This document shows, piece after piece, positions 1 to 7,966 of a stretch of 64,000 nucleotides of DNA; position 1 is the stretch's first letter, and each line of letters starts with the position of its first letter. A program made the translations under genes and the position numbers. Source of the stretch: CAZSDU01 sp964429135 (GTDB lineage: Bacteria; Bacteroidota; Bacteroidia; Bacteroidales; FEN-979). Under the pieces are notes generated by a model that saw only the letters and a list, made by a program, of their open reading frames with translations, made no database searches and had not been told where the DNA came from. The stretch is from assembly GCA_964429135.1 (NCBI GenBank), contig CAYSAU010000004.1, positions 124,001 to 188,000 on the forward strand, in the 5' to 3' direction.

Positions 1-789
1 GATAAGATCATCGGAGTGAATCTTTATCGTCTTGAAAAGGAAGATCCCATCGAGATTCTGGATGTGGATAATGCCGCGGTAAGAGAATCCCAGATTCAAA
101 GGTTGAAACAAATCAAGTCAAGCCGTGATATTGAATCGGTTCAAAAATCATTGGATGCTTTAACAGGAGCAGCAGAATCGGGGAAGGATAACCTTCTGGC
201 ACTGGCTATTGATGCTGCCAGAAAACGTGCTACCCTGGGTGAAATTTCATTTGCATTGGAAAAAATTTATGGGAGATACAAAGCGGTGATAAGAAGTATT
301 TCAGGGATATATTCCTCGGAAACCGGGGATAATGATCGATTCCTAAAAGCCAGGGAAATGGCGGATAAATTTGCAGAAATGGAAGGCCGAAGGCCCCGTA
401 TCATGATTGCTAAAATGGGTCAGGATGGCCATGACCGTGGCGCCAAGGTCGTAGCAACAGGATACGCAGATATCGGATTTGATGTCGATATCGGTCCCTT
501 GTTTCAAACTCCGGCTGAAGCTGCCAAACAGGCAGTTGAAAATGATGTCCATATTTTGGGTGTTTCAAGTCTGGCTGCCGGTCATAAAACGCTGGTCCCT
601 CAGGTTATTGAGGAATTAAAAAAACTGGGTAGAGAAGATATTCTCGTCATCGTTGGCGGGGTCATCCCTCCCCAGGATTATGATTTTCTTTATCAGTCAG
701 GGGCAGTGGCAATTTTTGGCCCGGGTACGGTAATTTCGGAAGCAGGGATTAAATTACTTGAAATTCTTATCGAAAGCAGGAAGTCCTGA
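1..789 (+). CDS. Methylmalonyl-CoA mutase large subunit, C-terminal part (5' end outside window)
   Basis: This is the C-terminal third of the B12-dependent mutase that interconverts succinyl-CoA and R-methylmalonyl-CoA in propionate metabolism. The reading frame is open from base 1 (DKIIGVNLYRLEKEDP is the end of the catalytic barrel domain), so the GTG at 16 is an internal valine and not a start. The cobalamin-binding domain is complete: DGHDRGAK with the base-off histidine ligand, then SSLAAGH, GGVIPPQDY and FGPGT. The family is usually about 700 residues, so roughly 450 residues lie upstream of the window. The stop codon overlaps the next ATG by one base, so the M16 peptidase gene is translationally coupled. 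Function is assigned with high confidence from the motifs; the missing N-terminus cannot be judged. Confidence 0.95.
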   Translation, partial: DKIIGVNLYRLEKEDPIEILDVDNAAVRESQIQRLKQIKSSRDIESVQKSLDALTGAAESGKDNLLALAIDAARKRATLGEISFALEKIYGRYKAVIRSISGIYSSETGDNDRFLKAREMADKFAEMEGRRPRIMIAKMGQDGHDRGAKVVATGYADIGFDVDIGPLFQTPAEAAKQAVENDVHILGVSSLAAGHKTLVPQVIEELKKLGREDILVIVGGVIPPQDYDFLYQSGAVAIFGPGTVISEAGIKLLEILIESRKS

Positions 790-2015
790 TGGAAATTCAG
801 ACGTTCATGCTTGCTAACGGAATCAGGTTGGTGCATCGTTCTGTTACAGGCAAAGTATCTCATTGCGGAATTTTTATTAATGCGGGGAGTAGGGATGAAA
901 TGGAAGATGAACACGGAATCGCCCACTTCATAGAGCATACCGTTTTTAAAAGAACCACCAAGCGCAATGTTTTTCAGATACTCAACCGCCTTGAAAATAT
1001 CGGGGCAGATATGAATGCCTTTACCGGGAAAGAAGACACCTGTATCTATGCCAGTTTTCTAAATCAGTACTATGAGCGGACACTGGAACTTTTCCAGGAT
1101 ATTTTTTTTCATGCTGTTTTTCCTGAAAAAGAAATTGAAAAAGAAAAACAAGTCGTACTGGATGAAATTAAATCGTACCTGGATACTCCTTCCGAACAAA
1201 TTTTTGATGATTTTGAAGATTTTTTCTTTCAGGGACATTCTTTGGGGAAAAACATACTCGGTACAGCTAAAAGCCTGAAAAAGATCAAGCGGGAAAATAT
1301 CCTGCAATTCATCCGCAGGAATTATCAGATGAAGGAAATCGTGATTGCTTCTGTCGGGAATATCCCGTTTGCCCGGCTGATCAAACTGGTAACAAAATAT
1401 TTCAGTGAGCAGCCCGAAAGAGGCTGCCCCCTGATCCGGAAACCGGTCACGACGTATTATTCCTTTCAAAAGCAATTGAAGAAAAAAATTTTCCAGGTTC
1501 ATTGTATTCTGGGTTTTCCTGCCTATTGTTTCAGTGATGAACGACGAATCCCCCTTGCTTTACTGAACAATATGCTGGGCGGCCCGGTTATGAATTCAAG
1601 GTTGTCGCTTGCCCTGCGCGAACGCAATGGACTGACTTATCATAATGAATCCAACTATACTCCCTATTCTGATACTGGGCTTATCAGTATTTATTTTGGC
1701 ACTGATCCCCTTCACTATGCCAAGGCCATGGATATTATCAGCAAGGAATTGAAACGGCTGAGAACGGAGAAATTGAGTACGATTCAGTTACATACAATAC
1801 AGAAACAACTGATCGGGCAACTTGCCATCGCCCAGGAATCTAACCTGTCTGCCCTGCTTTCCATGGGTAAGAGTTACCTGTTACAGAACAGCTTCGACCC
1901 GATAGAGACCATCGTGAAAAAGATTGAAGCCGTTACTTCAAATGTATTACTGGATATTTCAAATGATATCTTTCATCCTTCAAAACTGTCATTTCTCACC
2001 TTTTTTCCAAAATAA
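789..2015 (+). CDS. M16 family zinc metallopeptidase (processing-peptidase type)
   Basis: A 408-residue peptidase of the M16 (pitrilysin/insulinase) family, single-module size as in bacterial homologues of mitochondrial processing peptidase. The inverted zinc motif HFIEH lies at residues 46-50, and a glutamate exactly 76 residues later (E126, in VVLDEIKSY) fits the third zinc ligand, so the active site looks complete. The C-terminal half contains the usual second M16 fold with a Gly-Gly-Pro segment near LLNNMLGGPVM. No signal peptide is seen, so a cytoplasmic location is likely. The ATG overlaps the stop of the mutase gene by one base. The link to the mutase appears to be transcriptional only; the natural substrate cannot be inferred. 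Confidence 0.9.
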   Translation: MEIQTFMLANGIRLVHRSVTGKVSHCGIFINAGSRDEMEDEHGIAHFIEHTVFKRTTKRNVFQILNRLENIGADMNAFTGKEDTCIYASFLNQYYERTLELFQDIFFHAVFPEKEIEKEKQVVLDEIKSYLDTPSEQIFDDFEDFFFQGHSLGKNILGTAKSLKKIKRENILQFIRRNYQMKEIVIASVGNIPFARLIKLVTKYFSEQPERGCPLIRKPVTTYYSFQKQLKKKIFQVHCILGFPAYCFSDERRIPLALLNNMLGGPVMNSRLSLALRERNGLTYHNESNYTPYSDTGLISIYFGTDPLHYAKAMDIISKELKRLRTEKLSTIQLHTIQKQLIGQLAIAQESNLSALLSMGKSYLLQNSFDPIETIVKKIEAVTSNVLLDISNDIFHPSKLSFLTFFPK

Positions 2016-2022
2016 ACAGCCT

Positions 2023-2394
2023 ATGATCAAAGGAGTCCAGACTATTTTTTTGTTGATTGTTTCCAATGCCTTTATGACTTTTGCCTGGTATGGCCACCTA
2101 CGGTTAAGCGAGATGAACTGGTTTTCAAAACTTGGCTTATTTGCGATCATCCTTTTTAGCTGGGGGGTTGCATTTTTTGAATATTGTTTTCAGGTTCCGG
2201 CTAACAGGATAGGATTTAAAGCCATGGGAGGACCCTTTTCCCTTGTAGAGCTCAAGGTGATTCAGGAAGTGATTACCCTTGTGGTTTTCGTTATTTTTTC
2301 TCTGTTTTTATTTAAGAGCGAGTCTTTCCGCTGGAATCATTTACTGGGTTTTGTTTTTTTGGTCCTTGCAGTCTATTTTATTTTTAAAAAATAA
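2023..2394 (+). CDS. DUF486 family small membrane protein (DMT-like)
   Basis: A 123-residue protein with four predicted membrane helices. The conserved DUF486 signatures are visible: FMTFAWYGHL near residues 18-27, FEYCFQVPANRIGF in the middle and KVIQEVITLVVFVIF in the third helix. DUF486 proteins resemble half-size members of the drug/metabolite transporter superfamily and presumably act as dimers, but no substrate is established. I place the start at the ATG at 2023, seven bases after the upstream stop, because an earlier in-frame ATG would lie deep inside the M16 gene and would add a non-homologous N-terminus. It is followed after four bases by the O-methyltransferase gene, so the four genes from the mutase onward probably form one transcript. 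Confidence 0.85.
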   Translation: MIKGVQTIFLLIVSNAFMTFAWYGHLRLSEMNWFSKLGLFAIILFSWGVAFFEYCFQVPANRIGFKAMGGPFSLVELKVIQEVITLVVFVIFSLFLFKSESFRWNHLLGFVFLVLAVYFIFKK

Positions 2395-2398
2395 GAAC

Positions 2399-3076
2399 AT
2401 GAATCCTGAATATATTGTATATGCCGAATTACATACTTCGCCTGAATTACCTGTTTTGGAGAAGCTGAACAGGGAGACCCATCTTACACGGGTCTACCCG
2501 CGCATGATGGCCGGACCTCTCCAGGGCATGCTGCTTCGCATGATCAGTTATATGATCAAACCGGAGAGGATTCTGGAATTGGGCACATTTACGGGGTATT
2601 CTGCAATTAATCTGGCCTTGGGATTGAATCACTCCACCCCCGGCTCTTACCCTCATGGGGAGGGCAGTAAGGGTGTAGTTCCACAGGTACATACCATTGA
2701 AGTGGATCCCGAGCAGGAGGAAATCATCAGACGATATATTCATGAAGCCGGGATGGATAAGCAAATCATACTTCACATCGGAAATGCTATGGAAATTATC
2801 CCAAAACTGGATGAAACCTGGGATTTAGTTTACCTTGATGCCGATAAGCCCAATTATCTGAATTATTACAAAATGGTCATCGGAAGTTTACGCAAGGGTG
2901 GATTTTTTCTTGCAGATAATGTTTTGTGGGATGGAAAAGTGACCGGAGATCGGGAAAAAATGAACAAGGAGACCCTCGGTATCGTTGAGTTTAATGAGTA
3001 CATCCAAAAGGATGACAGGGTTGAAAATTTATTGCTGCCTTTCAGGGATGGAATTATGATTGTAAGGAAGTTATAA
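2399..3076 (+). CDS. SAM-dependent O-methyltransferase (catechol/caffeoyl-CoA OMT family)
   Basis: A 225-residue class I methyltransferase of family 3. The SAM-binding loop is ELGTFTGYSAINLALG, the acidic residue after strand 2 is in HTIEVDPEQEE, and the metal/substrate-binding signature DLVYLDADKPNY is followed by LADNVLWDGKV, all typical of divalent-cation-dependent O-methyltransferases. An unusual stretch of about 17-20 residues (from NHSTPGSYPHG to VVPQ) sits between the SAM loop and strand 2, where relatives have only a few residues; its DNA contains an imperfect palindrome (see findings). The start at 2399 follows DUF486 by four bases. The gene converges on purE and the two stop codons overlap by six bases. 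The substrate is unknown. Confidence 0.9.
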   Translation: MNPEYIVYAELHTSPELPVLEKLNRETHLTRVYPRMMAGPLQGMLLRMISYMIKPERILELGTFTGYSAINLALGLNHSTPGSYPHGEGSKGVVPQVHTIEVDPEQEEIIRRYIHEAGMDKQIILHIGNAMEIIPKLDETWDLVYLDADKPNYLNYYKMVIGSLRKGGFFLADNVLWDGKVTGDREKMNKETLGIVEFNEYIQKDDRVENLLLPFRDGIMIVRKL

Positions 3077-3574
3077 CTTATACTCGTATTTTATTTCTGA
3101 TAGTTCCTCATTGGCTTTAATAATTTTCATTTTTAATTCATCCTTGAACAGTATCATTTTTTGATGTAGGGATTCATCGCCAGTGGCTAAAATCTCTGCC
3201 GCAAGAATAGCGGCATTTTGGGCGCCATTGATGGCCACTGTAGCCACCGGGATACCCGGAGGCATCTGAAGAATGGCCAGGGCAGCATCCAGTCCTTCTA
3301 AAGAGGCTTTGATGGGAACTCCGATGACCGGAATGGTGGTCATCGCGGCAATGACACCTGGAAGGTGAGCGGCCATGCCTGCCGCGGCGATGATCACCCT
3401 GATCCCGCGGGAATAAGCTTTTTTTGCAAATTCTTCCACTTTTTCAGGGGTCCGGTGTGCTGATAAAGCATTCATCTCAAACGGAATCTGCATTTCATTG
3501 AGGAATTTTGCAGCAGCTTCCATGACCGGAAGATCCGAAGTACTGCCCATGATGATACTGACTTTTGGGTTCAT
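3071..3574 (-). CDS. purE: N5-carboxyaminoimidazole ribonucleotide mutase
   Basis: PurE, 167 residues, converts N5-CAIR to CAIR in de novo purine synthesis. The class I signatures are clear: IIMGSTSDLPVM at the N-terminus, SAHRTP in the CAIR-binding loop, and AAAGMAAHLPGVIAAMT followed by PVIGVP. I choose the ATG whose codon ends at 3574 (MNPKVSIIMGSTSD); a longer form starting at 3643 would add 23 residues that overlap the divergent hpt promoter and do not belong to the family. No purK lies beside it here. It is transcribed away from hpt, another purine gene, so the two probably share the short intergenic promoter region. Confidence 0.96.
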   Translation of the reverse strand: MNPKVSIIMGSTSDLPVMEAAAKFLNEMQIPFEMNALSAHRTPEKVEEFAKKAYSRGIRVIIAAAGMAAHLPGVIAAMTTIPVIGVPIKASLEGLDAALAILQMPPGIPVATVAINGAQNAAILAAEILATGDESLHQKMILFKDELKMKIIKANEELSEIKYEYKL

Positions 3575-3594
3575 ATCGTTTTCGTTTTCAGGGA

Positions 3595-3629
3595 TTGACA
3601 CAAAAGTAGTGATAATTTGACTAAATTTG
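3595..3629 (+). promoter_or_regulatory. Bacteroidota-type promoter for hpt
   Basis: TAAATTTG at 3622-3629 matches the phylum -7 consensus TAnnTTTG, and a TTG lies 24 bases upstream at 3595-3597 as a candidate -33 element. The hpt ATG follows 21 bases after the -7 box, giving a very short leader. Assignment is by consensus only. Confidence 0.5.
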
Positions 3630-3650
3630 CATTCATTAACCAAGCTGACT

Positions 3651-4187
3651 ATGGGAAAAATCCAGGTTCAAGATAAATTTTTTGAAAAATTCATTTCTAC
3701 GGATGAAATTAATGCAGCTGTTCAGAGGGTAGCCGAAGGTATCAATCGTGATTATGCCGGGAAAAATCCTCTTTTTTTGGCTATGCTGAACGGGGCATTT
3801 GTTTTTGCAGCCGACCTGCTGAGAAAAATCACTATCCCCTGTGAAATTTCGTTTGTGAAATATACTTCCTATTCGGGAACTCAGACCACCGAAACAATAA
3901 ATGAATTGATCGGACTTACTGAAGATCTGATGGGCAGGCATGTCATCATTTTGGAGGATATTGTGGATACCGGGATCACCATGAATAAACTGCTTCAGGA
4001 TATACAGAAAAAAAATCCGGAGGATGTTAAAGTCGCCTGTTTCTGTTTCAAACCTGAAGCGTTCAGACATTTTTTCTCCATTGATTATCTTGGAATGAGT
4101 ATCCCCAATGCTTTTATCGTAGGCTATGGTCTTGATTATGACGGACAGGGAAGAAATTTACCGGATATATACAAGATTTCAGAATAA
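3651..4187 (+). CDS. hpt: Hypoxanthine phosphoribosyltransferase
   Basis: A 178-residue purine-salvage phosphoribosyltransferase that makes IMP or GMP from hypoxanthine or guanine and PRPP. The PRPP-binding motif VIILEDIVDTGITM lies near residues 97-110, a flexible-loop region with SYSGTQTT precedes it, and the C-terminal FIVGYGLDYDGQGRNLPDIY is the purine-specificity region. The ATG at 3651 is chosen because the more upstream in-frame start at 3627 overlaps the -7 promoter element. It begins the hpt-adk-obgE cluster, an arrangement I recognise as common in this phylum. Cytoplasmic. Confidence 0.95.
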   Translation: MGKIQVQDKFFEKFISTDEINAAVQRVAEGINRDYAGKNPLFLAMLNGAFVFAADLLRKITIPCEISFVKYTSYSGTQTTETINELIGLTEDLMGRHVIILEDIVDTGITMNKLLQDIQKKNPEDVKVACFCFKPEAFRHFFSIDYLGMSIPNAFIVGYGLDYDGQGRNLPDIYKISE

Positions 4188-4240
4188 TATTCAGATGATT
4201 TTTTAATGTTACGCGTTTTTTTTCTTTATAGATCTGTTGT

Positions 4241-4807
4241 ATGTTTAATCTGATTTTGTTTGGACCCCCGGGAGCAGGCAAAGGCACACAGGCCGGGAAA
4301 CTTGCCGGAAAATTTGGATGGAAGCATATTTCTACTGGTGATATCCTGAGGGAAGAAATCAAACGGGGTACTGCCTTGGGATTAGAAGTTAAATCGGCAA
4401 TGGATTGCGGACAGCTGGTTCCTGATGAATTGCTGATTGAAATCATGGAATCAGTTTTTTTGACTGACAATTTGACAAAAGGCTATGTTCTGGATGGTTT
4501 CCCACGTACTATTCATCAGGCTGAGGAATTGGATAAAATGCTGAATAAGTATGGTCAGAAAGTTTCCCAGGTCATTTCCCTGGAAGTCAATGAGGAAGAG
4601 CTTGTTCATCGCTTGCTGAAAAGAGCCCTGGAACAAGGCCGGAAAGATGATACAGAGGAAGTGATTAAGAACAGGTTGCTGCAATACCATCGACACACCA
4701 AACCACTGATCGAATATTACAAGGCACAGAAAGTTTTCAATGAAGTTCATGGCCTAGGGACCATTGATGATATATTTAAATCCATTTGCAGCATTATTGT
4801 TGTTTGA
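4241..4807 (+). CDS. adk: Adenylate kinase
   Basis: Adk, 188 residues, interconverts ATP + AMP and 2 ADP. Visible motifs are the P-loop GPPGAGKGTQ (residues 8-17), the AMP-binding HISTGDILR and DGFPRTIHQAEEL, and the LID-region RALEQGRKDDTEE in which the long LID of E. coli-type enzymes is replaced by the short loop; there are no zinc-binding cysteines. Length fits the short-form family. It lies 53 bases after hpt and 37 bases before obgE, so cotranscription is likely. The start at 4241 gives the canonical N-terminus MFNLILFGPPG. Confidence 0.97.
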   Translation: MFNLILFGPPGAGKGTQAGKLAGKFGWKHISTGDILREEIKRGTALGLEVKSAMDCGQLVPDELLIEIMESVFLTDNLTKGYVLDGFPRTIHQAEELDKMLNKYGQKVSQVISLEVNEEELVHRLLKRALEQGRKDDTEEVIKNRLLQYHRHTKPLIEYYKAQKVFNEVHGLGTIDDIFKSICSIIVV

Positions 4808-4844
4808 ATCTTGTCATTCGTTTTTTCCAACACAATATTTAGCC

Positions 4845-5834
4845 ATGACTGAATCCAATTTTATTGATTATGTTAAAATTTTTTGTGCTTCGGGAAATGG
4901 AGGTGCCGGGTCCAAGCATTTTCTCCGTACCCGCACCAGTAATAAAGGGGGACCGGATGGTGGAGATGGGGGAAGGGGAGGCCATATCATGCTTAAGGGG
5001 AACAGGCAGTTTTGGACCTTGCTGCATCTGAAATTCACCCGACATTTCCGGGCTGAGAACGGGGGCGACGGTGCCCGGCAGCTTCGTCATGGCGCAAACG
5101 GAGGGGATGTGGTCATCGAGGTTCCTCTTGGAACCATTGCCAGGGATGCGGAAAGCGGTAAATTTGAATGTGAGATCACAGAAGATGGACAGATCCATGT
5201 TTTAATTCCGGGAGGCAGAGGGGGATTAGGGAATGACCATTTTAAGAATGCTGTTCGACAAGCTCCGAAATTTGCACAGCCTGGTGAGGAAGGAAAGGAA
5301 GCATGGAAAATCCTGGAATTGAAATTACTTGCAGATGTTGGACTGGTGGGATTTCCCAATGCCGGAAAGTCGACCCTTCTCTCGGTGATTTCCGCCGCCA
5401 AACCTCAGATTGCTGATTATCCATTCACTACACTGGTCCCCCACTTGGGGATGGTGAGTGTTTTTGATAAAAGATCCTTTGTCATGGCTGATATCCCGGG
5501 GATTATTGAAGGGGCTCATGAAGGGAAAGGGATAGGGCTGAGGTTTCTCAGGCATATTGAACGGAATTCTGTTCTCCTGTTCATGATAGCGGTGGATTCC
5601 CCGGATATTCGGAAGGAATATCAGGTATTGTTGCATGAATTGGAACAATTTAATCCCGAGTTGCTGGATAAGATAAGGGTTCTCGCGATCACCAAAGTTG
5701 ATTTGGCAGATCAGGAAATCATTGAAGCCCTGAAACAGGATCTTCCCGATATTCCCTGTATATTTATTTCATCTCACCGAAATACCGGGCTAGATAGACT
5801 GAAAGAAATACTATGGCAGAAACTGAATTCATAA
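4845..5834 (+). CDS. obgE: Obg family GTPase
   Basis: Obg, 329 residues, is a ribosome-associated GTPase needed for late 50S assembly and stringent control. The N-terminal Obg fold (residues 1-160) shows the glycine-rich GGPDGGDGGRGG and GGRGGLGN segments. The G domain has G1 GFPNAGKST, G2 YPFTTLVP, G3 DIPGIIEGAHEG, G4 TKVD and G5-like ISSH. No C-terminal OCT domain is present, in keeping with the length. The ATG at 4845 (MTESNFIDYVKIF) is preferred over an earlier in-frame ATG inside adk. The PAP2 gene starts within five bases of the stop. Confidence 0.96.
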   Translation: MTESNFIDYVKIFCASGNGGAGSKHFLRTRTSNKGGPDGGDGGRGGHIMLKGNRQFWTLLHLKFTRHFRAENGGDGARQLRHGANGGDVVIEVPLGTIARDAESGKFECEITEDGQIHVLIPGGRGGLGNDHFKNAVRQAPKFAQPGEEGKEAWKILELKLLADVGLVGFPNAGKSTLLSVISAAKPQIADYPFTTLVPHLGMVSVFDKRSFVMADIPGIIEGAHEGKGIGLRFLRHIERNSVLLFMIAVDSPDIRKEYQVLLHELEQFNPELLDKIRVLAITKVDLADQEIIEALKQDLPDIPCIFISSHRNTGLDRLKEILWQKLNS

Positions 5835-5838
5835 AACC

Positions 5839-6396
5839 GTGTTAGCATCTCTTGCCCATATCGACCGTTCCTTGTTTCTTTTCCTGAATGGATTGCATGG
5901 TGAGTTTTTTGATCCCATTATGTTCTGGGCTAGTAAAACATTGATCTGGTTTCCCCTGTTTGTTTTTCTTTTTTATTTAGTCATCCGTTCTTTCCGATGG
6001 AAAACCATCATCATTGTTTTATCTGTAGCTATCCTGGTCACGGTTTCTGACCAGTTATGCAATCTTTCAAAAAATGGATTTAAACGCCTTAGGCCTTCGC
6101 ATGAATCCAGCCTTTCTTCAGAAATTCATACAGTAAATGACTACAAGGGAGGAGCTTACGGGTTTTATTCGGCCCATGCAAGCAATACTTTTGCCATTGC
6201 TGTTTTTCTCCTGGTATTATTCAGGAAGAAGTATCGCTTTCTTCCCTTCTTAATGATTTGCTGGGCCTTGTTTTTTTCCTATACCCGAATTTATCTCGGG
6301 GTACATTACCCGGGGGATATCCTGGCCGGGATACTGATCGGAAGTTTGTTGGGATATCTTTGTGGGAAATTTATTTCTTACAGGCTGATCAAGTAA
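5839..6396 (+). CDS. PAP2 family membrane phosphatase
   Basis: A 185-residue integral membrane phosphatase of the type 2 phosphatidic-acid phosphatase family; homologues hydrolyse lipid phosphates such as undecaprenyl pyrophosphate or phosphatidate. The three catalytic motifs are present: KNGFKRLRP (K-x6-RP), YSAHASN (variant of PSGH, serine-alanine-histidine) and TRIYLGVHYPGD (R-x5-H-x3-D). About five or six membrane helices are predicted. No ATG is near; the GTG at 5839, four bases after the obgE stop, is the likely start, with the adjacent TTG as alternative. The substrate cannot be told from sequence. Confidence 0.88.
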   Translation: MLASLAHIDRSLFLFLNGLHGEFFDPIMFWASKTLIWFPLFVFLFYLVIRSFRWKTIIIVLSVAILVTVSDQLCNLSKNGFKRLRPSHESSLSSEIHTVNDYKGGAYGFYSAHASNTFAIAVFLLVLFRKKYRFLPFLMICWALFFSYTRIYLGVHYPGDILAGILIGSLLGYLCGKFISYRLIK

Positions 6397-6472
6397 TGAT
6401 GTGGTAAGTGCCTTTCCTTTTAGACTATCTTGAAGGTTTTCTTTCAGTGTACTACCATGGTTAATGGATCCG

Positions 6473-6494
6473 GGTGATTCCCCCAAAAATCACC
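6473..6494. other. Short inverted repeat between convergent genes
   Basis: In the 128-base gap between the convergent PAP2 and DnaJ genes, GGTGATT (6473-6479) pairs with AATCACC (6488-6494) around an eight-base loop. There is no clear T-run, so a terminator role is only possible. Nothing else is seen in the gap. Confidence 0.3.
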
Positions 6495-6524
6495 GCCCCA
6501 AAACAAATTTCCCGGGATGGTTTT

Positions 6525-7478
6525 TCATGGCCGGAGTGAAGCAAGTTTCTGGAAGAGGTTGAATTCTTCTGTTGTCAGATTTTGGGGAAGATCAACGATG
6601 ATTTTCAAGTAAAGATCTCCGAAAATCCCTTTTTTCTGGTAAACAGGCATTCCCATCCCTTTCATACGAAGCACTTTTCCATTTTGGGTTTCTTTGGGAA
6701 TTTTCATATTGAAAGTTCCCTTCCAGGTCTGGACAGCAACGTTTCCTCCAAGGATCGCCTTGTAAAGTGAAACCTGAAGATCCATGTATAAGTCATTCTC
6801 TTTTCGGTCGAAACGATCATCCGGCAACATTTCAACCTGAAGCATGAGATTCCCGCTTTCAGCTCCACGACCTCCTTTTCCACCTTTGCCCCTGACCCTT
6901 AAAATCTGTCCGTTTTTCACTCCAGGCGGAATACTGATATTGATTTTTTCACCATTGATATTAAGCAAACGCTGACTTCCGCGAAAAGCCTCTTCAAGAG
7001 TTATTTCGAGCCGTGCTTCAAAATCCTGTCCTTTCCTAGGTATTTCCTGAGAGCGGGTGGAGCGTCTTCCTCCGCCGGAACTGAATAAATCTGAAAACCC
7101 GCTACCACTTCCCCCGAAGAAAACATTGAAAAAGTCAGAAAAATCAGTCCCTCCAAAATCCTCTGAGGAATAGGTACGTGAGTACTGTTTCCCTCCTCCC
7201 TGCCTGGCCCATTGTGAAAAATCTGCTCCTCCGGACTGGGATGATTGTGCATACTGCTTCCAGTTTGATCCAAGTTGGTCATATTTTTTCCTTTTTTCAG
7301 GATCGTTTAACACCTCATAGGCTTCTCCAAGATCTTTAAATTTTTCTTCAGCCTGTTTATTTCCGGGATTTTTATCCGGATGATATTTTACGGCAAGTTT
7401 CCGGTATTGTTTTTTGATTTCAGCCTGAGTGGCCGTTTTCGAAACACCCAGCACCTTGTAATAATCCTTGTATTCCAT
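6525..7478 (-). CDS. CbpA-like DnaJ-family co-chaperone
   Basis: A 317-residue type II J-protein. The J domain spans residues 1-70 with the HPD motif at 33-35; a glycine/phenylalanine/serine-rich linker (residues about 75-145, including FGGTDFSDFFNVFFGGSGSGF) follows, then a DnaJ C-terminal substrate-binding domain. The zinc-finger CxxCxGxG repeats of true DnaJ are absent, as in CbpA. It stimulates DnaK ATPase; a dnaK lies 27 kb away at 34.3 kb. No cbpM-like modulator gene is adjacent. It ends a long minus-strand run, 15 bases after the PPOX gene. Confidence 0.92.
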   Translation of the reverse strand: MEYKDYYKVLGVSKTATQAEIKKQYRKLAVKYHPDKNPGNKQAEEKFKDLGEAYEVLNDPEKRKKYDQLGSNWKQYAQSSQSGGADFSQWARQGGGKQYSRTYSSEDFGGTDFSDFFNVFFGGSGSGFSDLFSSGGGRRSTRSQEIPRKGQDFEARLEITLEEAFRGSQRLLNINGEKINISIPPGVKNGQILRVRGKGGKGGRGAESGNLMLQVEMLPDDRFDRKENDLYMDLQVSLYKAILGGNVAVQTWKGTFNMKIPKETQNGKVLRMKGMGMPVYQKKGIFGDLYLKIIVDLPQNLTTEEFNLFQKLASLRP

Positions 7479-7493
7479 AAGAATAAAAAAATT

Positions 7494-7955
7494 TTAATAT
7501 CCGTAGGTTCGGCCTTCAAACTTCTCCACTTTTACCTGCATCACTTTCACTTCCCGTATGGAAGGAGGGTTAAACTTGAATTCTCCTGTTGAATATTGCG
7601 ACATGATTACATGAAGCGCTTCTGTTTTTCTGATGTCCTCTTCAATGAATTTCACCTTGCCGTAAGCCAGGACAGATCGGTATTTCATGCTCCAGGAACA
7701 GGCGACATTTTCATTTTGATAGCGAAGCAGGTGATCGGTACTGAAGTGGATACAAACTTCAGGATGATTATTCAGGATGGTGATTTTTTTTCCTGATCCG
7801 GAGCCATGGAGAAAAATAATATCTTCCCGGAACCCGAAATTCATGGGAATGACATAAGGATGGTGATCGTCATCCACCATGGCAACATGACACCATTGAC
7901 AACGCCGGATGATGTCGTGGATAGCCTTTTTATCCGTAAGGGCTTTGTTTTTCAT
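7494..7955 (-). CDS. Pyridoxamine 5'-phosphate oxidase-fold flavin-binding protein (NimA-like)
   Basis: A 153-residue protein of the split-barrel flavin-binding family that includes NimA nitroimidazole reductases. Recognisable features are the N-terminal helix, the strand pair CHVAMVDDDHHPYVIPMNF, the loop IIFLHGSGSGKKI, the core segment WSMKYRSVLAYGKVKFI and the terminal EKFEGRTYGY. Proteins of this group bind FMN or related cofactors, but their physiological substrates are mostly unknown, and resistance should not be assumed from homology. It lies 11 bases downstream of radA and 15 bases upstream of the J-protein gene, so it is probably cotranscribed with them. Confidence 0.85.
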   Translation of the reverse strand: MKNKALTDKKAIHDIIRRCQWCHVAMVDDDHHPYVIPMNFGFREDIIFLHGSGSGKKITILNNHPEVCIHFSTDHLLRYQNENVACSWSMKYRSVLAYGKVKFIEEDIRKTEALHVIMSQYSTGEFKFNPPSIREVKVMQVKVEKFEGRTYGY

Positions 7956-7966
7956 AATAAGATGAA

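Noticed and set aside
16..18. GTG at 16 as the start of a short cobalamin-binding protein
   Set aside because: The frame is open from base 1 with mutase-specific sequence before it, so this is the tail of a long mutase.
7494..7955. A nitroimidazole-resistance gene (nim)
   Set aside because: The protein shares the flavin-binding fold with NimA, but the broader PPOX-like family is much larger, and nothing in the sequence or its neighbours supports a resistance role.
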